Of a stretch of DNA of 64,000 nt, positions 33,268-41,494 are shown in pieces. The notes beneath the pieces are model-generated. The model saw only the letters and a program-made list of their open reading frames with translations. It made no database searches and was not told the origin of the DNA. Each line of letters starts with the position of its first letter. Position 1 is the first letter of the stretch. The translations under genes and the position numbers were made by a program. Origin of the DNA: Spectribacter hydrogenoxidans (GTDB lineage: Bacteria > Pseudomonadota > Gammaproteobacteria > Nevskiales > Salinisphaeraceae); contig NZ_JAVRIB010000002.1 in the NCBI RefSeq assembly GCF_031846275.1, positions 62,001 through 126,000 of the forward strand, written 5' to 3'.

Positions 33268-33343
33268 GTAGGGCGCCATTCATGGCACCGCTTCGATCGC
33301 CCGCGAGTGCCGGGATCAACCGATTGGATGAATCCGGTCCTAC
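33268..33343. repeat. REP-like element pair (REPIN-like)
   Basis: The left end (33268-33289) reads GTAGGGCGCCATTCATGGC (and ACC). The right end, read on the complement of 33322-33343, reads GTAGGACCGGATTCATCC (and AATC). Two REP-type palindromes in inverted orientation thus frame a 76-bp unit. The right end reaches into the stop codon of the neighbouring lipoprotein gene. Related copies are at 30475-30528 and 47294-47315. Confidence 0.6.
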
Positions 33344-33828
33344 TGCTTGCCGGATCGGCAGTCGGCCGGAGGAAAACGCGGCGCAAGCCGCTCGCAGATG
33401 GCCACTGCGGAGGTTGTGCCGGATTGACCCGATAACCGGATAACTCCCTCGGCCACCCGCTGGCGTGACGGGTCCACGCTGGGCGGTTGTCCGGACGTCT
33501 GGAACCCGGGCCGGTAGCCGCCGCTGGCCGCGCCGAACTGGGGCATGACGAAGGCCGGGCGCAGGCGTGGGGCGGCGTCGGTCCTGAATCCGTTGGCACC
33601 TTGTTCCAGCGCGAGCGTGGCAGCGCGCAACTGCCACAGGTCCACGAGTCGTTCGTTGGCGGTCCAGGCATTGCCGCGAACATGGATATGCCAGCGGCCG
33701 TCGCCGAGGTCGGTGGTCCGGTAGCCCGCGTCGTCCGGCCCGGCGGCGGGCCGGTAACCGGTCGGTGCCGAGGTGCAGGCGCTGCCGAGCAGGCAGGCGC
33801 CCGCTGTGATCAGCGGCGCCAGCCGCAA
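33340..33828 (-). CDS. CC0125/CC1285-type lipoprotein
   Basis: The 162-residue product has a lipoprotein signal peptide ending LLGSAC. The mature protein starts TSAPTGYRPA and continues GYRTTDLGDGRWHIHVRGNA then LVDLWQLRAATLALEQGANGF, the pattern of CC0125/CC1285 family lipoproteins. A central proline- and glycine-rich stretch follows. Function is not known. The likely start is the TTG at 33828, ten bases after the fadD stop codon, whose TGAGG would act as ribosome binding site; no ATG is in range. It is thus the last gene of the yihY-fadD group. Its stop codon lies in a REP element. Confidence 0.6.
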   Translation of the reverse strand: MRLAPLITAGACLLGSACTSAPTGYRPAAGPDDAGYRTTDLGDGRWHIHVRGNAWTANERLVDLWQLRAATLALEQGANGFRTDAAPRLRPAFVMPQFGAASGGYRPGFQTSGQPPSVDPSRQRVAEGVIRLSGQSGTTSAVAICERLAPRFPPADCRSGKQ

Positions 33829-33838
33829 GGCCGCTGCC

Positions 33839-35497
33839 TCAGCGCAGCTGCCGACGCAGGATCTTGCCGACCGGCGACTTGGGCACCTCGTCGATGAAGT
33901 CGACGTACTTCGGCTGCTTGTAGCCGGTGAGGTTTTCCTTGCAGAAGTCCCGCACACTCTGTTCGGTCAGGCCGGGATCCTTCTTGACGACGAACAGCTT
34001 CACCGCCTCGCCGGACTTGTCGTCGGGCACGCCGATGGCGGCACCCTCGAGCACGCCGGGATGTCCGGCCACCACGTCCTCGATCTCGTTGGGAAACACG
34101 TTGAATCCGGAGACCAGGATCATGTCCTTCTTGCGATCGACGATGTAGAAGTAGCCCTTCTCGTCCATACGGGCGATGTCGCCGGTGCGGAAGTAACCGT
34201 CGGGCGAGAACGCTTCCTCGTTGGCCTCGGGTTTGTTCCAGTAGCCCTGCATCACCTGCGGGCCCTTGATGCACAGCTCACCGGATTCGCCCATGGGTAC
34301 GTCGTTGTTGTCATCGTCGCGGATAGCAACGTCGGTGCCGGGAATCGGCAGGCCGATGGCGTGGTTGAACTCTTCCAGATCCAGCCGGTTACAGGTCGCC
34401 ACCGGGGAGGTTTCGGACAGCCCGTAACCCTCCACAATGGGCACGCCGGTGACCTGTTTCCAGCGTTGGGCCACCGGCTTCTGCACGGCCATGCCGCCGC
34501 CCATGGTGAACTTGAGGGTGGAGAAGTCGAGTGCTTCGAATCCGGGCGTGTTCAGCAGACCGTTGAACAGCGTGTTCACGCCGGTGATGGCGGTGAACGG
34601 GTGCTTGCCCAGCTCCTTGACGAAGCCGGGCATGTCGCGCGGATTGGTAATCAGCACGTTCTTGCCGCCCAGGGTGAAGAAGATCAGCGTGTTCACCGTC
34701 AGCGCGAACACGTGATACATCGGCAGGGCGGTGATGATGACCTCTTCGGTATCGGTGTTGACGTAGTGCTGGAACCACGCGTGGCACTGCTGCAGATTGG
34801 CCACCAGATTGCCGTGCGACAACATCGCTCCCTTGGCCGGTCCGGTGGTGCCGCCGGTGTACTGCAGGAACACCAGGTCGTCGTGGCCGAGTTCGGGCGG
34901 GTTGAAGTCCGCCCGCGCCCCGCTGGTCAGCACCTGACCGAAATCCACCGCCTCCGGCAGATCCCACTTGGGCACCAGCTTCTTGACATGCTTGACCACC
35001 AGGTTGGTCAGCAGGCGCTTGGGAAAGCCGAGCATGTCTCCCAGCTGGGTGGTGATCACGGTCTTGACCGGTACCGTGTCCTTCACCTTCTCCAGGGTCG
35101 CGGCGAAATTCTCCATCACCACGATCGCTTCGGCGCCGGAGTCGGCGAGCTGATGTTCCAACTCGCGGGCCGTATACAGCGGGTTGACGTTGACCACCAC
35201 CAGACCCGCCCGGATGGCCCCGAACAGCGCCACCACGTACTGCAGGCAGTTGGGCATCATGATGGCGATACGATCGCCCTTGCCCATGCCCAGTTCGGTT
35301 TGCAGGTAAGCCGCGAAGTCGCGCGACAGTCGCTGCACGTCGCCGTAGCTGAGCGCGGTGTCCATGTTGGTGAAGGCGGTACGGTCGGCGAATCGGTCGC
35401 AGCTGTCCTCCAGCGCGGCGGCCAGGGAAGGATAGCGTTCGGTATCGACGTCGAAACCGATGCCTGCCGGATAATGGTCGAGCCAGACGCGGTTCAT
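33839..35497 (-). CDS. fadD: Long-chain fatty-acid CoA ligase
   Basis: FadD couples long-chain fatty acids to CoA at the inner face of the membrane. The 552-residue protein has a FadD-like N terminus (WLDHYPAGIGFDVDTERYPSL), the AMP motif QYTGGTTGPAKGAMLSHGNL near residue 210, EGYGLSETSPVATCN near 355, GYFRTGDIARMDEKGYFYIVD near 430, KDMILVSGFNVFPNEIEDV near 455, and the catalytic Lys in PKSPVGKILRRQLR at the end. It starts within the last bases of the yihY gene (4-bp overlap, translational coupling) and is followed by the small lipoprotein gene. It is the third acyl-CoA ligase in the window. Confidence 0.94.
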   Translation of the reverse strand: MNRVWLDHYPAGIGFDVDTERYPSLAAALEDSCDRFADRTAFTNMDTALSYGDVQRLSRDFAAYLQTELGMGKGDRIAIMMPNCLQYVVALFGAIRAGLVVVNVNPLYTARELEHQLADSGAEAIVVMENFAATLEKVKDTVPVKTVITTQLGDMLGFPKRLLTNLVVKHVKKLVPKWDLPEAVDFGQVLTSGARADFNPPELGHDDLVFLQYTGGTTGPAKGAMLSHGNLVANLQQCHAWFQHYVNTDTEEVIITALPMYHVFALTVNTLIFFTLGGKNVLITNPRDMPGFVKELGKHPFTAITGVNTLFNGLLNTPGFEALDFSTLKFTMGGGMAVQKPVAQRWKQVTGVPIVEGYGLSETSPVATCNRLDLEEFNHAIGLPIPGTDVAIRDDDNNDVPMGESGELCIKGPQVMQGYWNKPEANEEAFSPDGYFRTGDIARMDEKGYFYIVDRKKDMILVSGFNVFPNEIEDVVAGHPGVLEGAAIGVPDDKSGEAVKLFVVKKDPGLTEQSVRDFCKENLTGYKQPKYVDFIDEVPKSPVGKILRRQLR

Positions 35498-36921
35498 GCG
35501 GATTCCTCGGCTTGTTGATGAGGGGTAACGGGTGCCGGCGACGGAACGGTCTCCGCGCCGCCGGCAGCCAGTTGCCGGATGGTCATGCCGCCCAGGGCGC
35601 TGGCCCGGGCGTCCTGCAGTTGTCTCAGGGTTTCGGCCACGCGCTGTTGCACGCGGTCCTCCCGCGGCGCGACGATCAGGATTTCCTTGCTGGCGCGAAC
35701 GGCGTCCAGCACCGTCTCCACGGTCAGGTTGTCGATGTCGCGGCGCGGGAGCACGCCGCCGTCGTTGGAGCCGGTCTCGGCCAGCAGACCCGCGCGGGTA
35801 AGGCGGTCGACGATGTCATAGACATGGGCGGGCACCGCGTGCAGGTAATGAGCCAGTTCGTCCTGCTGCCAGGGCGGCCGGGCGCCGATGTAGCGATGGC
35901 CGATCTGGGCCATGATCTGCAGTGCCAGCGACTCCTCCCGGGCCGCGCCCAGCCGGGGTGGGTAGTCGCCCCGATTCAGCTGTTCCGGATGCTGCAGCAG
36001 GAAGGCCACGCGGCAGCCCAGCAGCATGATCAGCCACGACACGTACAGCCAGATCAGCAGGAAGATCAGCAGTGCGAAGCTGGAATAGATAGCGTTGACG
36101 TTGCTCGCGCCGCTGGCAAAGCCGGCAAACGCCAGACTCGCGGTCTGCCACAGCACGCCGGAGAACATGCCGCCGGCAGCGGCCGGCAGCAGCCGAACCC
36201 GAGTGTTGGGCATGAACAGGAACAGGAAGGTGAAGCCCGCGCTGTACAGGAAGAACGGTAGCAGCTTGCCGATCAGCAGCAGCGTGGTGCCGAAGGGCTC
36301 GATCGCCGCGATCTGCTGGACCAGCGCGTTGCTGGTCACTGAGGCGGTCATGCTGGTGGCGCTGAGGATGACCAGCGGGCCGACGATCAGCACGCTCAGG
36401 TATTCGGAGAAACGCCGGCCCAGACTGCGGGGCTGGCGCACCTGCCAGATGTAGTTGCAGCCGCCTTCGACCTTCTGGATCAGCGAGATCACGCCGTAGA
36501 GCAGCAGGCCCAGGCCAACCACGCCCAGCACCCCTACCTTGATGTTCTCGACGAAGCCGATAATGGTCTCGGCGATCTCGGTCGCCCCATCGCCGATGGG
36601 CGCCAGAAAGCGCAACAGCACCGGTTGCAGGGCGTTGTGGATGCCAAAGGCCTTGAGCAGAGAGAAGCTCAGCGCCAGCAGCGGCACCAGCGACAGCAGG
36701 GTGGTATAGACCAGGCCCATCGCCCGCATGGTGATCTGGCCGTCGAATATGTCGCGGATCAGCACATGCACCAGGCGTGCGGCGATCACTGCCCAGCGGC
36801 GCGGGGCTGCCAGGTCTCGGGGGGGCGTGCCCCACACCCAGTTCTCGCCCTGCTGTATCAGATTGCGGATCATGCGCGTGATGGGATCGACGACGGCATC
36901 AACCCATTGTAAACACGTCAA
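35494..36921 (-). CDS. YihY/BrkB family inner membrane protein
   Basis: The 475-residue protein has the six-helix membrane core of the YihY/virulence factor BrkB family (about residues 60-310). The conserved first helix segment is ITMRAMGLVYTTLLSLVPLLAL and the last is LLIFLLIWLYVSWLIMLLG. The remaining 150 residues are cytoplasmic and contain a winged-helix-like segment (VYDIVDRLTRAGLLAETG). The often-quoted RNase BN name for this family is incorrect in E. coli. Function is unknown. The stop codon overlaps the start of fadD, so the pair is coexpressed. Start could also be the ATG for MIRNLIQQ, 16 residues in. Confidence 0.88.
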   Translation of the reverse strand: MTCLQWVDAVVDPITRMIRNLIQQGENWVWGTPPRDLAAPRRWAVIAARLVHVLIRDIFDGQITMRAMGLVYTTLLSLVPLLALSFSLLKAFGIHNALQPVLLRFLAPIGDGATEIAETIIGFVENIKVGVLGVVGLGLLLYGVISLIQKVEGGCNYIWQVRQPRSLGRRFSEYLSVLIVGPLVILSATSMTASVTSNALVQQIAAIEPFGTTLLLIGKLLPFFLYSAGFTFLFLFMPNTRVRLLPAAAGGMFSGVLWQTASLAFAGFASGASNVNAIYSSFALLIFLLIWLYVSWLIMLLGCRVAFLLQHPEQLNRGDYPPRLGAAREESLALQIMAQIGHRYIGARPPWQQDELAHYLHAVPAHVYDIVDRLTRAGLLAETGSNDGGVLPRRDIDNLTVETVLDAVRASKEILIVAPREDRVQQRVAETLRQLQDARASALGGMTIRQLAAGGAETVPSPAPVTPHQQAEESA

Positions 36922-37023
36922 CGGCGGCTTGCCGGGGCTGCTGGTGGGGGTCTGGCTCCGGTGCTAGCCTATCGCGGCCGGGTCAGCGCGTTTCGGCTCG
37001 CGGTTTCATCGACACGGACAGGC

Positions 37024-38736
37024 ATGGCAGCGTCAACCAGCAAGGCTTCGAACGGCACGGCATCACCCGCCGACCCCGCACGCCCGGCGGCCGAGAGCGC
37101 GCTCGGGGCCAATCCGGTGGTGGGCATTACCCGTCAGGACCTGCTCGATGCGGTGTCGCGGCTGCTGCGGCTGCTGTCGCTGAATCCGCTTACCGTCGCC
37201 CGCCACGAGTGGCGCTTCGCCCGCGAACTGATAGCGATCCTGGCCGGCCGCTCGCAGATCGCGCCGGAGGCCGGCGACCGGCGTTTCCAGCACGCCATCT
37301 GGCAGCGCAGCGGCTACTACCGCCGCCTGATGCAGACCTATCTGGCCTGGTCGCGGAGCCTGGTTGACATTCTCGACAGCATCGACGGTGACGACGAGGA
37401 CATGGAGCGCGCCCGATTCGTGCTCAACCAGGTGCTGGCCGCGGCCGCGCCGGTGAACAATCCGCTGGGCAATCCCGGGTTCGTGGACAACGCCCGCCGC
37501 ACCCGCGGACTGTCGGTGGTGCGCGGCCTGCGCAATCTGGCCCAAGATCTGGCCCGCAATGGCGGGATGCCCAGCCAGGTGGACCCGCGCCCGTTCCAGG
37601 TGGGCCGCAATCTGGCCAGTACACGCGGCGCGGTGGTGTTCCGCAACGCGGTGTGCGAGGTGATTCAGTACGTGCCCACCACCGCCGAGGTGGATACCAC
37701 CCCGGTGGTGCTGATCCCGCCGCAGATCAACAAGTACTACATCGTGGATCTCAACGAGGACAAGAGTTTCGTGCGCTTCGCCGTGGACCACGGCCAGCCC
37801 ATGTTCGTGCTGTCCTGGCGCAACCCGACTGCGGCCCAGCGCGACTGGGGGATGGACACCTACGTGTCCGCCGCCAAGGAAGCCATCGACGCGGTACTGA
37901 AAATTACCGGTGCGCCCTCGGCCAAGGTCATGGCCGCCTGCGCCGGGGGCTTTACGGCGGCAGTACTTCTGGCGCACATGGTTGCGGCCGGCGAGGGCGA
38001 CAAGATCGCCTGTCTGACGCTGCTGGTCACGGTGTTGGATACTCGGGCCCGCACGCTACTGGGGCTTTTCTCCAGCGACACCGCGATCAATGCCGCGATC
38101 CTGCGCAGCCGCACCCGAGGCGTGCTGGACGGCGCCGAAATGGCCCGCGCCTTCGCCTGGCTGCGGCCGGAGGACCTGGTGTGGAATTTCGTGGCCAACA
38201 ACTACGTGATGGGCAACGACCCGCCAGCGTTCGATGTCCTCTACTGGAACAACGACACCACCCGCCTGCCGGCCCAGTTCCACGCCGATCTGCTCAATCT
38301 GTTCCGCGACAATCCGCTGCTGCGGCCGGGCAGCCTCAAGCTGCTGGGCACGCCCATCGATCTGTCGCAGGTCACCTGCGATGTGTTCATCATTGCCGGG
38401 GAGACCGATCACATCACCCCTTGGCAGGCCTGCTACCGCTCGACGCAGTTGTTCGGCGGGGATGTCCGCTTCGTGCTGTCCTCGTCCGGACACATCCAGT
38501 CGATCGTCAACCCGCCCACCAACACGCGGGCCCGCTACTTCACCAACGACGACTACGATCAGGATGCCGGCGACTGGCTGACCGGCGCGCAGGCCCACAA
38601 GGGCTCCTGGTGGATTCCCTGGCTGGACTGGGTGCGCCGCCACGGCGGGCCCACGGTAGCGGCCCCGACCGCGCTGGGCAGCCGCGACTACCCGCCGACC
38701 GATCCAGCCCCGGGTCGCTACGTCTTTCAGAAATAG
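37024..38736 (+). CDS. phaC: Polyhydroxyalkanoate synthase
   Basis: The enzyme polymerises hydroxyacyl-CoA into storage polyester at the granule surface. The 570-residue product has the PhaC N-terminal region (about 30-230) and an alpha/beta-hydrolase domain. The catalytic triad is visible: Cys in MAACAGGFTAAVL near residue 320, Asp in AGETDHITPW near 480, and His in SSSGHIQSIVNPP near 510. The nucleophile box is A-x-C-x-G rather than the usual G-x-C-x-G. Length and the NPPAF-like segment suit the class I/II single-subunit type. ATG 37024 follows GGACAGGC. A PHA depolymerase gene follows in the same direction, as in medium-chain PHA loci of Pseudomonas. Confidence 0.92.
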   Translation: MAASTSKASNGTASPADPARPAAESALGANPVVGITRQDLLDAVSRLLRLLSLNPLTVARHEWRFARELIAILAGRSQIAPEAGDRRFQHAIWQRSGYYRRLMQTYLAWSRSLVDILDSIDGDDEDMERARFVLNQVLAAAAPVNNPLGNPGFVDNARRTRGLSVVRGLRNLAQDLARNGGMPSQVDPRPFQVGRNLASTRGAVVFRNAVCEVIQYVPTTAEVDTTPVVLIPPQINKYYIVDLNEDKSFVRFAVDHGQPMFVLSWRNPTAAQRDWGMDTYVSAAKEAIDAVLKITGAPSAKVMAACAGGFTAAVLLAHMVAAGEGDKIACLTLLVTVLDTRARTLLGLFSSDTAINAAILRSRTRGVLDGAEMARAFAWLRPEDLVWNFVANNYVMGNDPPAFDVLYWNNDTTRLPAQFHADLLNLFRDNPLLRPGSLKLLGTPIDLSQVTCDVFIIAGETDHITPWQACYRSTQLFGGDVRFVLSSSGHIQSIVNPPTNTRARYFTNDDYDQDAGDWLTGAQAHKGSWWIPWLDWVRRHGGPTVAAPTALGSRDYPPTDPAPGRYVFQK

Positions 38737-38929
38737 CCTTCGGTAACGACGGTTTCCGTTGGCTTGCCGAGCCCCCGGGGTTTGCGTAGGCTCGAATCAC
38801 ACGTCGGGGGAAGGCGTTTCATCATCAGCGGACCCGGATCATGATCGATCCGGTCCGCACCCGTGCAGCCAGCGCCACGCCCGCCGATACCGTCAGTACG
38901 ACCTGATTTCGATCCAGGAGATTTGCGGG

Positions 38930-39892
38930 ATGGTAGCCATGGTCAAGCCCGCCGGTGGCAGGAAGTCGGCGACCACGTCGGCCGGGGCCCTGACCCGGAA
39001 CCGCGCCATGCAGGTGGAGTTCGTCGAGGTCGACGGCATTCGCCTGCGAGTGGCCACCCGCAGCGGCCGAGGGCGGCCGCTGCTGCTGTTCAACGGCATC
39101 GGCGCCAATCTCGACATCGTCCAGCCGCTGATGGATGCGCTGGATGACATGGAGCTGATCATCTTCGACATGCCGGGAACCGGTGAGTCCCCGCCCACCC
39201 GCTGGCCCAAGCGCTTTTCCGGCCTCGCCCGGATGACGGTCAAGCTGCTGGATACCCTGGGCTATCCCGGGGCGGTCAACGTGGCCGGGGTGTCCTGGGG
39301 CGGGGCCATGGCCCAGCAGTTCGCGCTGCAGTTCCCGGAACGCACCAACCGTCTGGTGCTGGCGGCCACCTCGGCCGGGATGATCGCGCTGCCGGCCCGC
39401 CCGGGCGTGCTGATGCGCATGATCACCCCCAAGCGTTACGTGTCCCGCAACTATCTGGCCGAGGTGGCGCCCGAGATCTATGGCGGGCTGATGCGACGGC
39501 GTCCGGAACTGATCGAGCGCCATGGTTCGCTCACCCGGCCGCCTTCGATGCGTGGTTACATCTATCAGTTGCTGGCTGGTGCCTACTGGACCAGTGCCCA
39601 CAAACTGCACCGGCTGCGCTGCCCGACGCTGGTGATGGGCGGCGACGACGATCCGCTGATTCCGCTGGGCAATGTGCGGCTGCTGTACTGGCTGATCCCG
39701 AAGTCCTATCTGCACGTGATCCGCGGCGGCGGCCATCTGTTCCTGGTGGTACGCGCCAACGAATGCGCCGCGATCATCCGGCGTTTCGTGCAGGAGCGTC
39801 GTTACGACGGTACCGATCCGCAGGATTATTTCCTGGAGCGCGGGCTGCCCGAGGATGGAGAGGTGATGCCGGCGCTGCAGGCGGCAGGTTAG
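38930..39892 (+). CDS. phaZ: Intracellular poly(3-hydroxyalkanoate) depolymerase, alpha/beta hydrolase
   Basis: The 320-residue alpha/beta hydrolase has the oxyanion region LLLFNGIGANLDIVQPLMDAL near residue 60, the lipase box GVSWGGAMAQQFALQFPER near 125 (Ser nucleophile), and Asp in GGDDDPLIPLGNVRLL and His in RGGGHLFLV in the last third. GVSWGGA and the RWPKRFSGLARM segment are typical of the medium-chain PHA depolymerase PhaZ. It mobilises PHA granules to hydroxyacids. ATG 38930 has AGGAG nine bases upstream. The gene follows phaC by 193 bp and converges with the QueD-like gene, overlapping it by 4 bp. Confidence 0.88.
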   Translation: MVAMVKPAGGRKSATTSAGALTRNRAMQVEFVEVDGIRLRVATRSGRGRPLLLFNGIGANLDIVQPLMDALDDMELIIFDMPGTGESPPTRWPKRFSGLARMTVKLLDTLGYPGAVNVAGVSWGGAMAQQFALQFPERTNRLVLAATSAGMIALPARPGVLMRMITPKRYVSRNYLAEVAPEIYGGLMRRRPELIERHGSLTRPPSMRGYIYQLLAGAYWTSAHKLHRLRCPTLVMGGDDDPLIPLGNVRLLYWLIPKSYLHVIRGGGHLFLVVRANECAAIIRRFVQERRYDGTDPQDYFLERGLPEDGEVMPALQAAG

Positions 39893-40731
39893 CTTTCTGC
39901 GACTGCACCCTTGTTCACGCCCTCGAAGGCGCGGACCCGGAACCGGCGGTCGGGCTGTTCCCGTTTGAGTTGTTCGGCGATGTGCCGGGCAATGTTCTCC
40001 ACCGTGCTGGGGCCATCCAGCAGCACACAGCGGCGGGCGTCCAGTTCCAGCTCGAAACGGCCCTGTTCGGCGGTGTAGCCGAACCGGTAGCGGGTGACAC
40101 TGGCGTCCCCGATCAGATGTTCCCGGCTGCCAAGAAACACCTGGCGCCACTGCCGTGACCAGCGTTGCGCGTGGGTCGGACTGGGCTGGCCGTCCACCTC
40201 GATCTCGAGCCGGCAGCGATGGCCGTGAGCCAGCCGCTGGCAGTTGCCGTCGTGGGCGGCAAGGCCGTGGCAGTACTGGTATTCGGCCCCGTGGATGATT
40301 TCCTCGCGCAGGGTCAGCGACAACCCGCTGACCCGGTCGGGCAGCCGTGGCCGCAGATCGGCTTCCAGCAGCGCCGCGACCACGGCGGGTTCGATGGTTT
40401 CGGTGGGCAGGACGCAGACGGCGTCGGCCGGGGCCAGATAGTCCACCCGGTAGCCGGCGTCGTCGTGGAAATGCAGGGACAGCCCCTCATCAGTGTCGGC
40501 TCGACCCAGGCCAGTGGCCTGGCCGGGTACCAGCAGGCGATGGTCCACCAGGGCATCCAGGCGCTGCTTGACCAGCGTCTTGACCGGGCCGAAGTCCACG
40601 ATCATGCCGGTATGGGTGTCGATCTCGCCGGTCAGGCTCAGGTCCACGATCCAGCTCACGCCCATCAGGCCGCGCAGGCGGTCGAGAACGCCGCAGTCGA
40701 TGACGGTGATTTGATCGACAAACAGTTGCAT
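39889..40731 (-). CDS. Two-domain 6-carboxytetrahydropterin synthase (QueD/PTPS) homologue
   Basis: The 280-residue protein is about twice the length of QueD and holds two PTPS-type units. The first (about 1-120) has lost the zinc histidines but keeps GMIVDFGPVKTLVKQRLDAL, then VDHRLL, and ends with PTETIEPAVVAAL. The second (about 150-280) keeps the zinc and catalytic-Cys segment (HGLAAHDGNCQRLAHGHRCRL) but lacks the DFG...DH part, ending with GPSTVENIARHIAEQL. Together they make one complete set of residues. A role in 7-deazapurine or pterin synthesis is inferred. Long QueD relatives occur in other gammaproteobacteria. It is downstream of the Trm112 gene on the same strand. Confidence 0.82.
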   Translation of the reverse strand: MQLFVDQITVIDCGVLDRLRGLMGVSWIVDLSLTGEIDTHTGMIVDFGPVKTLVKQRLDALVDHRLLVPGQATGLGRADTDEGLSLHFHDDAGYRVDYLAPADAVCVLPTETIEPAVVAALLEADLRPRLPDRVSGLSLTLREEIIHGAEYQYCHGLAAHDGNCQRLAHGHRCRLEIEVDGQPSPTHAQRWSRQWRQVFLGSREHLIGDASVTRYRFGYTAEQGRFELELDARRCVLLDGPSTVENIARHIAEQLKREQPDRRFRVRAFEGVNKGAVAES

Positions 40732-40776
40732 GACTGGTGCGAGCCGGGATGGCTGCGGATTCAGGGCCGGTCGGCT

Positions 40777-41022
40777 CTACTCGCAGGCGATGCCGCGGTC
40801 GGGCAGCATCACGGGAATCCCGTCGTCGATCCGGTAGATGGTGTGCCGGTCGTCGGTGATCAGCGCCTCGTCCAGCGCTTCATCGACCACCGTGCCGTCG
40901 ACGTAGCGCGCTTCGCCGGTCCGGATGCGGGCATTGATGCGATCGCGTTCGTCGGCGTCCAGGCGCTGAACGGCCGCGCCGGTGACCGGGCAGACCAGAA
41001 CATCGAGCAGGTGCCGGTCCAC
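40777..41022 (-). CDS. Trm112 family protein
   Basis: The 81-residue protein begins LLDVLVCPVTGAAVQ, the N-terminal half of the Trm112 zinc-ribbon, and ends with YRIDDGIPVMLPDRG, the conserved C terminus of the YcaR/Trm112 family. Only the first Cys of the usual CP.C pair is present (CPVTG), so zinc binding is doubtful. Eukaryotic and archaeal Trm112 activates methyltransferases; the bacterial role is not established. The gene lies 5 bp downstream of the MerC-domain gene. Confidence 0.85.
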   Translation of the reverse strand: MDRHLLDVLVCPVTGAAVQRLDADERDRINARIRTGEARYVDGTVVDEALDEALITDDRHTIYRIDDGIPVMLPDRGIACE

Positions 41023-41027
41023 GGCGA

Positions 41028-41426
41028 TCAGTGGCAGTGGTCGGGACAGTCGGCCCGCCGGCAGAGGCGGAAATTCAGGATATGGGCGGCCGCCAGCACC
41101 AGGCCCCCGACCATGGTGATCGAGCGTTCGGCGTGTTCGCCCCAGACGCTGTCCACCGCCAGCGCCGCCACGATCAGCATGGCCAGACCCAAGCCGCCCA
41201 GCGCGGCCACGCCGCGGCTGCGGTGGCGGTGACAGCCGATGCCGAAGGCGATCAGGCTGGTGGGCAGTACCACGATCAGCATCAGATCATGGAACGCGCC
41301 GTGGCTGAGCGTGGCGCCCAGCACGGGCATCATGGTCACGGCCACCGGCAGCATCAGGCAGTGCACCAGGCAGATGGCGGAAAATGCCACCGCCAGGCCG
41401 TCGAGTTTTGCTGTTCCAAGCCGCAT
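41028..41426 (-). CDS. MerC domain-containing membrane protein
   Basis: The 132-residue protein has four hydrophobic helices at about residues 10-35, 45-70, 80-100 and 105-125. It has the MerC-type first helix with AICLVHCLMLPV (Cys and His in the metal-passing position) and a His-rich loop GCHRHRSRG near 72. The C-terminal tail CRRADCPDHCH is rich in Cys and His, suggesting metal binding. MerC proteins import mercury, but chromosomal MerC-domain proteins are often linked to zinc homeostasis. A palindromic site at 41453-41465 between this gene and the copper chaperone is compatible with metal control. Confidence 0.82.
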   Translation of the reverse strand: MRLGTAKLDGLAVAFSAICLVHCLMLPVAVTMMPVLGATLSHGAFHDLMLIVVLPTSLIAFGIGCHRHRSRGVAALGGLGLAMLIVAALAVDSVWGEHAERSITMVGGLVLAAAHILNFRLCRRADCPDHCH

Positions 41427-41452
41427 GGTAGGCCGCTCGCGCGAGTGTTGAT

Positions 41453-41465
41453 GCGATAGTATAAC
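41453..41465. promoter_or_regulatory. Possible Zur-box-like site in a divergent promoter region
   Basis: GCGATAGTATAAC matches 11 of 13 positions of the GTTATANTATAAC core of the gammaproteobacterial Zur box. It lies between the divergent MerC-domain and copper-chaperone genes, 27 bp and 30 bp from their start codons. The same bases also contain a -10-like TAGTAT/TATAAC, so the match may simply reflect a promoter. Confidence 0.3.
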
Positions 41466-41494
41466 GAAATGTGACGGCACGCAGGACACGTTGA

